Shown here: positions 1 through 10,735 of the stretch, piece by piece | Position numbering within the stretch: position 1 is the stretch's first letter | Layout of the letters: each line of letters opens with the position of its first letter | Assembly (NCBI GenBank): GCA_003550325.1 | Contig: QKWP01000433.1 | Coordinates: 112,536-176,535, forward strand | DNA: 64,000 nt | Source: Gigaspora rosea | Lineage: Eukaryota > Glomeromycota > Glomeromycetes > Diversisporales > Gigasporaceae | Direction of reading: 5' to 3' | Translations under genes and position numbers: made by a program | Notes under the pieces: model-generated | Told to the model about the DNA's origin: nothing | The model's database searches: none | Seen by the model: the letters and a program-made list of their open reading frames with translations, nothing else

Positions 1-434
1 TTCTCTCTAAGTTTCTTTCTTTTAATAAAGAAAAACTGCCTAGATCTGTTGTCAGGATTTGCTGCCTTTCAAAACTACTATCTATTTATATTCTAGCATG
101 CATAGACCCTTTGTCCAATCCATGCGTCCTTTACAATACTTAGAATTTCTGTTTAGCACTGACTTAACTTTCTATCTTTTACTACCGTTTCTTTTTCTTC
201 TGTTCCCTCTTCCTGGTTATCACTTCTTTTCTTCTTCTTTTTTGGTTTCCTTCTCTTTTTCTCCCTCTTCTTGGTCCCTTTCCTTTTCTGTCCTCAAGTA
301 ATTCCACAGTTTTTTTCCCATTCATTAACTATTGAGCAGTGTTCTTTCCATATTTTTCTCTGGAAGAAAGTTAACTATTTATTATAAAAAGCCATAGCTA
401 TTTCCCGGGCCTTATTTTTGGAAAGGTTCATTCT

Positions 435-1062
435 TAGTGTTACAAGCTGTAAGGTTTTTATTAGCTAGCTTAACTGGCTGATAAAAATATTAGCTAAACA
501 GTTATCAATAGCTATCAGAAATTATTAGAGATTAGGGATTGGAACCGTTTAACCGTTTAAAAATTTCTCTATAGTTCCGGGCAGAATTATATTGGTCATA
601 GGCCAGAATTATTTTAATGCCAACCAAATTAACCAGTTAAATAGTTAAACGATTAAACAATTGAGAAAAATTTTTAGTCGGTTCCAATCCCTATTAGAGG
701 TTTACTTTATTTAAAGTAATTTTACGTAACTTTGTATAATTTTGAGTAAAATTCGTTAAATAATTTTGAACACATGACATTTAGTTCTTAGATCAAATTT
801 TTGGTAATTTAATTCGGGTCGTACATTCAATCTGAATTATTGTAACTCTGTTACTTCTGACTTTATGTATGTTGTGATGAAAATTTAATTTTCTGAAAAG
901 TAAAATTATATGTAATTATTCAGCATTAAACACTCTGGCATAAATTATACTATAGTAATCATGTGATCTTAAGCCATATTAGCTAGCTGATAATATTGTA
1001 TCAGCTGGCTTAGTCAGCTAAGCTGATTTAGCCATGGCTGCTTCAGCTGGCTTGTAACACTA
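435..1062. mobile_element. hAT-like non-autonomous element inserted in the LINE
   Basis: The ends are inverted: TAGTGTTACAAGC at 435 and GCTTGTAACACTA at 1062. Perfect 8-bp duplications TTCATTCT lie at 427-434 and 1063-1070. Both arms are rich in AGCTGGCT/TTAGCTAGC-type words in opposite orientation. There is no coding capacity. Removing the element and one duplication restores the LINE reading frame. The 8-bp duplication with a TA-G start fits the hAT superfamily. Confidence 0.9.
533..693. mobile_element. 161-bp hAT-like MITE nested in the 435-1062 element
   Basis: The ends are TAGGGATTGGAACCG and CGGTTCCAATCCCTA. The flanks TTAGAGAT (525-532) and TTAGAGGT (694-701) match at 7 of 8 bases. 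The arms carry GTTTAACC-type words (GTTTAACCGTTTAA and the inverted AACCAGTTAAATAGTTAAAC). It lies inside the larger element, so it is the younger insertion of the pair. Confidence 0.88.
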
Positions 1063-1760
1063 TTCATTCTTTCTAAAGATGATTCTATATTATCTGGCAA
1101 AAACCCTCTTAACCACTCTATATACCATTTCTTATATTCTTTCATATCCTTAGGTATGAAGACTTCTCTTAGCCAGTCGAGGCCTAAAACTATCTTATCC
1201 TTATGCCTTAACTCTTCCTTAATACTATCAAGAATTTCTTTTTCTTTTTTAGTTCATACCTCTTTATCATGTGGGCATGTGGATAAATGCTCGAAAGTTT
1301 CTTTTTTCCTTGCATTTTCTATATTAAACATCTTGATACAACTCTGGGTTGTGTATTTGTCATTTTATTAAAGTCAGCAATAGCTTATTTATGCACTTTA
1401 TATGAAAACTCTATGTACTGTTTGCTTTTCTACTCTTGCTCTATAGCTTACTATATTTCTTCATTAAGACAAAAAAGGGTTTTCTGTTCTTTTGGTTTAC
1501 TCACTTTTGGTAGATCTCATCGTAAGTTTCTTGGTTAAATGTCTACTCTGCTCTAGTAGCCATCGTTAATAGCTGCTTTATAAATTCTCTCAGAGAGCAT
1601 TCTATTTCTATCTCCTTACAAACTGGCTAAAAAACCATACTTTCAATCATAGCCCATTTAACTCTTGTAGGGACACCTACTTTATCTCCTTCTTTTGCTA
1701 TTTAGTCTGCTCTTTCATTCTGGTTGTTTCCTGAATGTGCCTTTACCTTTTTAAGTACTA

Positions 1761-2073
1761 CCGTATATTCACGAAAATAATCTACCTTTTTTGGGCCAAA
1801 AATTACAAGAAAAAATGAGAGTAGCTTATTTTTAGCGTATAGCTATTTTTGAAAAAATTGAAAATCGTACTAATAAAAAGTTGTCCAAATAATACCAAAT
1901 TTTTACTGTATGTGTATTTTGATGCGCTGAACAACTTTACTTAATCGTACTTTTAAAGTTTACTTAGTAAAAAAAAGGGTTATATGTAGCAACTGCCAAT
2001 GCGTTTTTGAGATTTTTGAAAAAAATCAGGGGGTAGCTTATTTTCGGAGTAGCTTATTTTCAGGAATATATGG
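1761..2073. mobile_element. Tc1/mariner-like MITE inserted in the LINE RNase H region
   Basis: The inverted ends are CCGTATATTCACGAAAATAA and TTATTTTCAGGAATATATGG, each bounded by TA (1759-1760, 2074-2075). Excising the element with one TA joins the LINE codons in frame (..KKVEVVLKKVKAH..), which independently confirms a TA target. The 313 bp show no coding capacity. A degenerate relative of the right end seems to lie near 9690-9800 (AATATATGGTAATACC). Confidence 0.85.
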
Positions 2074-2159
2074 TACCTCTACTTTCTTGCTCTATACTAT
2101 TACTTTATCACCTCTAATATCGAGGGTTATTTATTTTCATCCACTCTTGTGTTCTGGGC

Positions 2160-2567
2160 CCAGTGTTTGCTTATAGTTTAAAGAATAAATAAATAAATTA
2201 AAAAGAATTAAAAAAACATTTGAAAAAAATAAATAAATTAATAATGAAATAAATTAAAAAATAAATATATAAAGTAAAAAAAACCAAAAAAAAATTTAAA
2301 TAAATAATATTATTAAAATTTCAAAAAAATAAATAAATAAATAAATAAATAAAAATTAAGAAAATAAATAATAAAAAAATTTTAAAAAAAATTAAAAAAA
2401 AATAAAAAAAATAAAAAAAATTGTAGAAAAATAAACAATAAAAAAATTTTAAAAATTTAAAAAAAAATAAATAAAAAAAACTTGTTAAAAAATAAAAAAT
2501 CATAAAAAAAAATTTAAAAAAAAATAAAAAAAAAATAAATAAAAAATGTTAAAAAACTGTAAAAAAT
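2160..2567. repeat. A-rich low-complexity tract with an AAAT microsatellite; direct repeat copy 1
   Basis: This is almost pure A and T on the plus strand, with an (AAAT)n run near 2328-2352. The part from 2306 to 2567 recurs nearly verbatim at 4678-4943, including the ordered words CTTGTTAAAAAATAAAAAATC and AATGTTAAAAAACTGT. Phe/Tyr-rich open frames on the opposite strand are artefacts of poly-A. Confidence 0.8.
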
Positions 2568-2741
2568 AGAGTATTACTATTCGCACTATAGTTTTTGCTA
2601 TTTGCACCATGGTTTTTGTATAATATTAGATTATTAATCAACTTTTTCTATTTGCACTATGGTATAGTTATACAAACATTTAAAAAATCTTATCTTGCAC
2701 CCCTATATATTGTTAATCTACAAAAAAAGGTGAGTTTTTAT

Positions 2742-3611
2742 GGGTGCCAATCAAATTGCCGACAATTACTTACAGTTATTAACCTATACTGACAATTATT
2801 TTACTGAGAAGCTTTTTTTACCGATACTTGATTTACCAACAAGTTCCTTTTCACCGACAAGTTGATTTTACCGACACACACTTTACCGACAGTTACATTT
2901 ACTGACAAAATCAACTTACCGACAAGCTTATTTTACCGAAAATAAAATATACCAACAAGCTTATTCTACTGACAATACAATTCGTTGACAATACGATTTG
3001 CTGACAATACAATTGCTGACAATACAACTCGTTGACATATGAGACCACAGCAATGTAATAAACTACTAAGAATAATTACGTCTTATACAATTTATTAATA
3101 ATGACAACAAAAATTGCACATTTTATTAATGACGACAATAATAATTATTGACAGGCTGATGCTGAAGTTATGACCTATTTTGATATAAAATTTTAAAATT
3201 CGTCTTTGTCTTATAGGGTTAGGGTAGGTTTGGGTATAGACTTCATATTTATAGAGTATATGTAGATTTTAGCAGGGCTTATAGTTTCAAATCAAAGCCC
3301 TATTACTTTAGCATCAACCGGATACTTAAGGCATCTGGCGAGTTGTTTGTCAGTAAATTGTATTGTCAGTAGAATAATCTTGTCAGTAAATTCTATTTTC
3401 GGTAAAATGAATTTGTCAGTAAGTTGATTTTGGCGGTAAAATTAACTGTTGGTGAAGTGTGTGTTGGTAAAATCAACGTGTCAGTGAAAACATGCTTGTC
3501 AGCTAATCGAGTGTCAGCGAGTTATTTGTCGGTAAAAAAAGCTTGTTGGTAAAATGGTTGTCGGTATAGTGTTATGTCTGTAATGTGATTGTTGGTGAAA
3601 TAATATGAATC
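2742..3611. mobile_element. MULE-like foldback element, copy 1 (870 bp)
   Basis: The left arm (about 2755-3045) is an irregular tandem array of ACCGACAA-type words. The right arm (about 3340-3600) carries the reverse complement (TTGTCGGT). A palindromic core with a GGTTAGGG-like stretch lies between them near 3160-3320. Perfect 9-bp duplications AGTTTTTAT flank it at 2733-2741 and 3612-3620. A 9-bp duplication with long inverted arms fits Mutator-like elements. There is no coding capacity. The outermost bases of the two ends pair poorly, so the class is an inference. Confidence 0.75.
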
Positions 3612-3685
3612 AGTTTTTATTGGTGCAGCATTAAACCAGTCTAAGATTACACAAAAATTGCAAAATCCTTATTCTGCACTATAAA

Positions 3686-4600
3686 AAAAGGCGAGTTTTT
3701 ATTGGTGCAATATGAAAATAGCCCAAGGTTACATAAAATTGCAAAACTCTGGCCTGCATTATGTTAAGGCCTTAAAAAATTAGGGTAAGGGTTGGCCTGT
3801 ATTATGAAATTAGGGTTAGAGTTGGCCTGCATTATAAATTATATTAGCAGGCCTACTAGATTAGATTACCAAAATAAGGGGTCGTTTAAAGCAGGGTGCA
3901 ATCACGTGATATGGCGCCAATCAACTTGTTTGTTTTGATCAACCCGGATCAGCCCGACAAAGAAACAAAGAAGAAAAAAAGTGAAAACCGCAAAAATACA
4001 AGAAACGAATGTCAAAACCTACCTTGGGGCATTAACAAAAAATGTCGGGAAGGCAATTTTACTATAACACTATCCCTAACCCTAACTGCCGATTAACCGC
4101 TGACTAACCCTTACCCTAACTTTAATTAAAAAGTCAAAATCATATGACTGCACCCTGCTTTAAATGACCCCCCAAAATAAGACTTGTATAACATTACACA
4201 ACATTAGCGGCTTTATAACTGTTAATCTACAAAAAAAGTCGGGTTTTTATTGGTGCAACATGAAAATAGCCCAAGGTTACACAAAATTGTGAAACTCTGG
4301 CCCGCATTATGTTAAGGCCTTAAAAATTAATGTAAGGGTTGGCCCGCATTATGAAATTAGAGTTAGAGTTGGCCCGTATTATAAATTAGATTAGAAGACC
4401 TACTAGATTGGGTTACCAAATTAAGATTTGTGTAATATTACACAACATTAATAGTTTCGTAACCGTTAGACTACAAAAAAAAAGTTGAGTTTTTATTGGT
4501 GCAACATGAAAATAGCCCAAGATTACACAAAAATTGCGAAAAATCTTTTTTATATAGTGTTAATCTACTTAAAAAAGAGGAGTTTTTATTGGTGCAACAT
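3686..4600 (+). repeat. Tandem repeat of about 243 bp, three or more units
   Basis: Units start with CTACAAAAAAAGGCGAG followed by TTTTTATTGGTGCAA, continue through TGAAAATAGCCCAAGGTTAC and end with TTACACAACATT-type sequence. Starts lie near 3686, 4229, 4474 and 4564; the last two units are shortened. The first unit is split by the MITE at 3879-4173. A further split copy of the unit start is the target of the foldback element at 2742. Confidence 0.75.
3879..4173. mobile_element. GGGTCG-family MITE, copy 1 (295 bp)
   Basis: The ends are GGGTCGTTTAAAGCAGGGTGC and, inverted, GCACCCTGCTTTAAATGACC. Perfect 8-bp duplications AAAATAAG lie at 3871-3878 and 4174-4181. The uninterrupted sibling repeat unit (near 4415) shows the empty site. 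The internal CCCTAACCCTAAC and AAAATACAAGAAAC words are shared with the copies at 57750, 58077, 59766 and 62536. Confidence 0.92.
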
Positions 4601-4677
4601 GGTGCAAATAGAAAAAGTTGATTGATAATCTAATGTTATACAAAAACTATGGTGCAAATAGCAAAAACCATGGCGCA

Positions 4678-4960
4678 AAAATATTATTAAAATTTCAAAA
4701 AAATAAATAAATAAATAAAAATTAAGAAAAATAAAAAAAATTTTAAAAAAAAAATAAAAAAAATAAAAAAAAATAAAAAAATAAAAAAAATAAAAAGTTT
4801 GTAGAAAAATAAACAATAAAACAATTTTAAAAATTTAAAAAAAATAAATAAAAAAACTTGTTAAAAAATAAAAAATCATAAAAAAAAAATTTAAAAAAAA
4901 TTAAAAAAAAATAAATAAAAAATGTTAAAAAACTGTAAAAAATATTAAAAAGACTTTAAA
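4678..4960. repeat. A-rich low-complexity tract, direct repeat copy 2
   Basis: This is a second copy of the 2306-2567 sequence, starting ATATTATTAAAATTTC and ending AATGTTAAAAAACTGT. No coding signal is present. Confidence 0.8.
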
Positions 4961-4975
4961 AAAAAAGAAAATTAT

Positions 4976-5301
4976 AATTTGGTGCACTCTAAAGCCAAGG
5001 TACAACAACTCATCTGAACTAACTGGTTTGGTAGTTTGGGAAGAATTGGTTATAGGACTGGTTAATATAGGTATCAGAATCAAAATGAACATGTAAGGGC
5101 ACAAATACTATGCGGTTTAATGGTTTGTCCTGACTGCTAGTGGTGGTCCTTGGCCACTACGAAGGTATTCGAAGCCTAATCTAGAAATGTGTGGGACATA
5201 GAAAGATTAGGGGCATATACTATACCCTCCCTAGGGTAGTCCAGTAGTTGGAATGCTACTAGATTACCTATCCCTTAGTTTGTACTACTTCGCAGGCAAA
5301 T
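4976..5301. other. Non-coding repeat-like stretch of more balanced base composition
   Basis: From TTTGGTGCACTC onward the base composition is more balanced than the surroundings. No open frame, tRNA fold or recognisable domain was found. TTTGGTGCAC resembles the ends of the 7082-8672 element. The sequence appears to continue at 5888-5997 and again after 6920, interrupted by the two insertions described below. Confidence 0.4.
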
Positions 5302-5887
5302 TTGTTTGTATAATTACTATAAATATACCTCTGATCTATTTTTTTAATCATTTAAAATATTTAAATAAAATTTGGTATTATATATTTAATAACAAAGATT
5401 ATATTTTTGAATTATTTAAATTTATATTATAAGACAAAAAGTTTATGTTGATTATAAGCTGAAAATATTAAATTTTAAAGAAATTTTTTAACCAAAAAAT
5501 ATTTTACAATATCTTGGCGAATTTTTAAATATTGGTTTTAAAAATATAGTTTCTAATACAATATTGTAGTTTATTTAAAGGATGACAACTTTCATTATTC
5601 GACTTTATATGATTTACTTGTAAAAATTAAGACTTGTATTAGGTGTGAAAATTTTTTTTATAGACGGGAACATATAAAATTTGAGAAAACCTAAAGAAAA
5701 ATTTCTATAGTAAAAGTTCCAAAACAAAAACTTTAAACTTTTATTACACCAAAGTTTTTTAATAATTTTAAAAAAATTTTATAATAAAGTTGATAAAACA
5801 GAACTAATATTATATTTTTTACTTAGAAAGTATATAGCTAAAATTAATATTTAAGGTTTTATTTAAAAAATTTAAAATTTTAAAATT
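5302..5887. mobile_element. 586-bp AT-rich insertion between 13-bp direct repeats
   Basis: TTCGCAGGCAAAT occurs at 5289-5301 and again at 5888-5900. The sequence between is far more AT-rich than its flanks and has no inverted ends, open frame or poly-A tail. A 13-bp duplication would suit target-primed retroposition, but a local duplication is also possible. A single undetermined base lies nearby at 5908. Confidence 0.5.
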
Positions 5888-5997
5888 TTCGCAGGCAAAT
5901 ATGCCTGNATATGTAGATGTAATTGTGATAGGTGATACAGGATAGGAACACTAGAGAGTTTAAATAGATAATCTCTTAGTTAGGTTACAGGTACAGC

Positions 5998-6920
5998 GGG
6001 TGGCAATCAAATCGTCAACAATCATTTCACAGACATCAACCTACACTGACAATTATTTTACCAACAAGCTTTTTTTACCAACACAAAATTCACTATCACT
6101 TGATTTACTGACAAGTTCCTTTTCACTAACAAGTTGATTTTACTGACACCCACTTCACCAACAGTTACATTTACCGACAAAATCAACTTACCGACAAGCT
6201 CATTTTACCGAAAATAGAATATACCAACAAGCTTATTCTACCAATAATACAATTCGTCGACAATACGATTTGCTGACAATACAATTGCTAACAATACAAC
6301 TTGTTGACATATGAGACCACAGCAATGTAATAAACTACTAAGAATAATTACTTATTATGCAATTTATTAATAATAACAATAAAAATTGCACATTTTATTA
6401 ATGACGATAATAATAATTATTGTCACAGCTGATGCTGAATTTATGACCTATTTTGATATAAAATTTTAAAATTTTCTTTGGATGTTTTTTTTCGTCTTTG
6501 TCTTATAGGGTTAGGGTAGGGTTTTTGTATAAATTTCATATTTATAGAGTATATGTGGATTTTAGCAGAGCTTATAGTTTCAAATCGAGACCCTATAACT
6601 TCAGCATCAAATGTGATATTTAAGGCATCTGGCGAATTGTTTGTCGGCGAATTGTTTGTTAGTGAATTGTATTGTCAGTAGAATAATCTTGTCAGTATCT
6701 TATATTTTCAGTAAAATAAGCTTGCCGGTAGGTTGATTTTGTTGATAAAATTAACCGTCGGTGAAGTGTGTACCAGTAAAATCAACGTGTCAGTAAAAAC
6801 ATGCTTGTCAGCAAATCGAGTATCAGCGAGTTATTTGTTGGTAAAAAAAGCTTGTCAGTAAAATGGTTGTAGGTGTAGTGTTATATCTGTGAAGTAATTG
6901 TTAGTGAAATAATACGAATC
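5998..6920. mobile_element. MULE-like foldback element, copy 2 (923 bp)
   Basis: It is collinear with the 2742-3611 copy over its whole length: ACCGACAA-rich left arm, palindromic core with GGGTTAGGGTAGGG, and inverted right arm ending ATACGAATC. The flanking 9-mers AGGTACAGC (5989-5997) and CGGTATGGC (6921-6929) match at 6 of 9, consistent with an aged duplication. It is non-coding. Confidence 0.72.
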
Positions 6921-7081
6921 CGGTATGGCGTATAGTTAGAACCTTCAGGCAGACTACTTAAATAGGCGACCAAAAGTTGCACATGTGGCTATATGTACTC
7001 TCATTAACCAAGAATGTATTATCTAAAAACCTAATAAAACCTGCTTTCATGCGACATTGCAAAAAAAAATAATAATAATAA

Positions 7082-8672
7082 TTTGGTGCACTATGCACTG
7101 TAGTGCACCTCTGGTCACAGGATATAAATAATAATTATCTATTAATTATCAATTTTTTTCATTTTCTTTCTTTACATAATACAGTAATAATATTTAATTA
7201 ACCCTAAATTTTTTTTAACCAACATTAGGAATTGCTTTCGTATTGCTATAGTTGAAAAATCACTGTTGTGAATTTTATTGCTTTTGGCACCATGTTTGGA
7301 GGTGCTATCGCCGTAATTGGAGTAACTATATTGGTGGGTTTCTTCGCTTTTGTGCCATGTTGACTTGCTGGTGGCACTGTAATTAGAAATTTGTTGGCAC
7401 TTTGTTTCTTTCACTTTGTGTAGTATTGTTTAATTAGTCCTACTTTTTTTTAAAGGCAGTAATGGTCGAAATGGCCCTTGTAGAAGTTACTATTCGCCGT
7501 GGTTAAAGAATCGCTAGTATAAATTTTGTCACTTTTTGCATTTTGAAGTTGTTATCACTATAGCCAGAGTAACTATTTAGTGAGTCTCATCATTTTTGCA
7601 TGTGTTGTCTTGCTAGTGGTATTGTTATTAGAGTCTTTTTGCTATGTGTTTACTAATCTCAGTTTTTTTTCAAAACAGTCAACAATTGGAATTGTTCTTG
7701 TTGAAGTTACCATAGTTGCAGAGTCATAGGGCTATATAGCCATAATTGGAGCACCAGTGAGGATTTGTTGCTTTTGGTATTGTACTGTTTTGGAGTTGTC
7801 GTTTGACCTGTTCTTTCTTGTAGTTTGGGTACTTTAGGTTCATATATTTCTTTTTTTTTATTGTATTGTTTGTTGTGTTTTTTTTCTAGCTTTGTAACTA
7901 ATGCTTTTTTTTTTTGGTTGTACCATTCGAAAATGCTTTCTTTATTGGTGTCATTGTTATTGAAGCGATAAAATACTTTCGTTATTAGTGTTATCATATT
8001 TAAGTCATGAATTACTTTTGTTGGCTAACAATTTTTTCTGGGCATTAAATAAGTTTCTTAAGATTATAATGTAGTTCTTTGGATATGTTAAGTTCATATG
8101 TATCTTTTTATTATGGTTTTTTTATTTTTTCATGCTTTTACTACAGTTTTCTTTCTTTTTGAGTTGTTATTTACCACTTTTCTGATATTATCATGCAACA
8201 TTCTCATCATCGGTATCATCATTATTGAGTGATAAATTACTTTTGTCAATGGTGTTGTTTTTTTGTCATAGTATATATTGAGTATATTAGGAAAGTGAGT
8301 ACAGCAGAGGCAACAGCCATAGTAAAGCAACTATAGGGTAAGTGAAGCAAGCTCTGTATTGCTGAGCATAAGCGAAGTAATACAAGTTGTATTGTCTATA
8401 ATAAAGTTGTTTATAGAAAATAGTTAGTTGCATATAGCCAATAGAATAGTTAAAGCCATAATATAGTAGTATATAAGAATGTATTTATGTGCATAGCCAA
8501 TAGAATAGTTAGAACCATAACATTTAAATAAATATTGTTTTTATGCAACCATTCGATAACCTTTGCATTATTAAAATTTTAATAAAAAATGTAAAAATGT
8601 AATATTTCCGTAATTCGTTGATTACAATTATCACGTAATAAGGGGTGCAGCATAGTGCAGGTGCACCAAAAA
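7082..8672. mobile_element. Inverted-repeat element of about 1.6 kb with degenerate internal repeats
   Basis: The left end TTTGGTGCACTATGCACTG is mirrored by the right end near 8648-8672 (CAGGTGCACCAAA). The interior (about 7200-7800) consists of two to three diverged units of about 215 bp with GTAACTAT, GTTGTTGC and CACTGTTGTG-like words. Short minus-strand open frames of 60-96 codons occur, but they are composition-driven and match nothing I recognise. No target duplication is evident. Confidence 0.5.
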
Positions 8673-8679
8673 ATGAAAT

Positions 8680-8870
8680 CCAAAAAAAATTATAAAAAAC
8701 ATAGAAAAAATTTAATAAAATAAATAAATAAAAAAATTTAAAAAAACTATTAAAAAAATTAAGAGAAAAATACTAAAAAAATTAATATATAGTATATAAT
8801 ATAAGTGCTAGCATGTATATTATTAAACATATTACCTAATATAACATAGACACAATGTTTTAATAATATA
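8680..8870. other. A-rich non-coding stretch
   Basis: Low-complexity A-rich sequence similar in style to the tracts at 2160 and 4678. No gene or element end was found in it. Confidence 0.6.
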
Positions 8871-9580
8871 TAGGGTTCTACAATTTGATTTAATTTGATT
8901 CAATCAAATATTTGATCTCAAAACAAATTCAAATACAAAAATTTCAAATCAAATCAAACTCAAATTGACAAAATATTTGATTCAATTCAATAAAGAATTG
9001 ATATGTTTGTAGCCATAGTTACTGTAACCACATTTTATAAAATTGTTAATAACTCGTGATTTTACTAGGATAGCCCCTGTTGTGTTACTAACAAAAAATG
9101 CTCCTCTCGCGATTTTGTAGTAATTTTAATTTTAACTCTAACCCTAACTCTAACCAATCACAACTCTAATCCTAATTCTAACTCTAACTATATTACATTT
9201 GGGCTTAGTTATAGACCCTAGCTACTGTATCCTATGGTTACAAATATATTAATTCTTCAATAAATATTTGTAAATTTTTATTGAAACTATAGATTCAATA
9301 GCTATTTACACAAAATTTTATTAAGACAACTGCCTTTCTTATTTTATGAAATTAGACCTATTTAGGATAAAAAACTTTTTTTATTTAATACAAAAAATTG
9401 ATTAATTTTGAATAATTGAAAATTTTGAAAAACAACCAAAATTTTAAAATTTTTTAAAAATTACAAATAAATTTGATTTGTTTTGATTTGATCAAATTAA
9501 ATTTAAATCAAGAGTTTATTCAATTCAATCAAATTCAAATATGTCTAATATTCGATTAAATTTGATTTTGAAGAACCCTA
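8871..9580. mobile_element. hAT-like element with CAATCAAAT-type arms (710 bp)
   Basis: The ends are TAGGGTTCTACAATTTGATT and, inverted, TTTGATTTTGAAGAACCCTA. The flanks ATAATATA and ACTATATA match at 6 of 8. Both arms are packed with (A)TTTGATTT/CAAATCAAA words in opposite orientation. The middle has degenerate CTAACCCTAACTC repeats near 9130-9190. No coding capacity. Confidence 0.75.
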
Positions 9581-9949
9581 ACTATATATACTGGCTTTTA
9601 GATATATATATATACAAAATCTGTTTGTGCAAGTTTAAATATGTAAAAAATTTTATTAAAAAGATAATATCTGATAATAAACTACCTCTATTATCAGGTA
9701 TAAATTTTTGAAAACCTGTATAATTCAAAAATAAGCTACCTCTGATTTTTGGGCTTAAAATCACCCAAAAAAAGATAGTTTATTTTTGGAAATATATGGT
9801 AATACCAGGAACAGAGTTTTTTGTAAGTGAAAACAGAGAGCATGATTTACCAAAATGTTCAAGGGTGTTCATTCACAAAATCTTGCATTTGGTTGGTTGC
9901 CACAGTTGGCTATGATTTCTAAATATGTAAACTCAGATTTGCTCAGCTA

Positions 9950-10735
9950 TTTAAAGTGTTACCATTGTGACAGCATAGCAGAAGTTTGTTTTAATTGGCT
10001 AAAATTAGGTAGTTATAATTGGTGATGATCTTTTTTTTATATAGTCAATTGTAATTTGTAAAGTACTTTTATAAGTAAAAATCGGCATGTCATATGAAAA
10101 AAAATTTTTGTAATACAAACGGAAAAACCAACTTGAATTGTTGATATTTTACCTTTGGATTTTTTGTTTTTTGACATGGGATGCAGTTGGATGCAATAGT
10201 TTCAAAAACTAGATGAGAAGTGAAAGTTTTAAAAAATTAGAAGATGCTTTGGTAACCTAAGCAATTAGTAAGTAAAAGTTGCAAGATTTTGCTTCAACTA
10301 GTTCTACTTGTTTTCTAGAAGCAAAAAATACTATGTATTTGGAACTAATATTCCAAACTCTATTCTTTTATTATATTTAGGCCATGAGTAGTTTATAAAT
10401 ACAAAGTTTTATAGTAGCAGTATTTAGAAATGTTCGTGTATGTTATTATTTAGCAGATTGTATCGCAAAACTTAGAGAAGTTGTTGTATAATAAATAGTA
10501 TATTTATTGCGAAACAAATAATATTGTATACATTGTGAAATATATATTAGTTATTATGAATATATTATAAGACACAATACACATTTAGAAAGTATTTGAC
10601 TAATCTTTTGAAAGTTTCGTGAGTAATAAAAATTTTCCCGGGTATAGCCGATATTTAATCGGGAAATGATCTACATTTTTTCTGGTGTATTTTAATAACC
10701 AATCAAAACAAACTTCTGCTATGCTCATTGTGACT
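9950..10735. mobile_element. Possible element with about 40-bp inverted ends
   Basis: GCATAGCAGAAGTTTGTTTTAA near 9972 is repeated in inverse near 10690-10725 (AAACAAACTTCTGCTATGC), including the neighbouring GTGAC/GTCAC and a CCAATTAAA/CCAATCAAA match. The interior is AT-rich with no gene. The target duplication was not resolved. Confidence 0.5.

Larger units (their letters stand above)
153..2160 (-). pseudogene. Degenerate LINE (non-LTR retrotransposon) ORF2 C-terminus with RNase H remnant
   Basis: Read on the minus strand, 2150-2076 joins 1758-1063 and then 434-153 once three inserted elements are skipped. The conceptual product contains KVKAHSGNNQNERAD followed by an isoleucine-alanine-lysine-glutamate-glycine stretch, which matches the C-terminal motif of the RNase H domain in LINE polymerases. 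A Lys/Arg-rich tail follows and ends at a stop near 153. At least six in-frame stops and one or more frameshifts (around 1260-1500) show it is dead. The reading frame is restored exactly across the insertions at 1761-2073 and 435-1062, which proves they are later insertions. The reverse transcriptase and endonuclease parts are absent. The family is clear from the motif; the clade is not. Confidence 0.75.
2580..4680. mobile_element. Composite repeat block bounded by about 85-bp inverted repeats
   Basis: 2580-2665 is the reverse complement of about 4600-4680 with few mismatches (shared core ATTTGCACCATGGTTTTTG). Inside are the MULE-like foldback element at 2742-3611, tandem units from 3686, and a MITE at 3879-4173. 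The A-rich sequence on the two flanks is duplicated directly. It may be a large non-autonomous element or a segmental rearrangement; no target duplication was found. Confidence 0.55.

Noticed and set aside
2321-2503. Phe/Tyr-rich minus-strand frame, also one at 4586-4816
   Set aside because: Artefacts of A-rich low-complexity DNA.
3212-3240. Chromosome end because of TTAGGG-like repeats
   Set aside because: The repeats are short, degenerate and inside a mobile core found at four places; no terminal array is present.
3896-4096. A 66-codon frame on the plus strand
   Set aside because: It lies entirely inside a MITE with perfect target duplications and encodes a low-complexity Lys-rich sequence.
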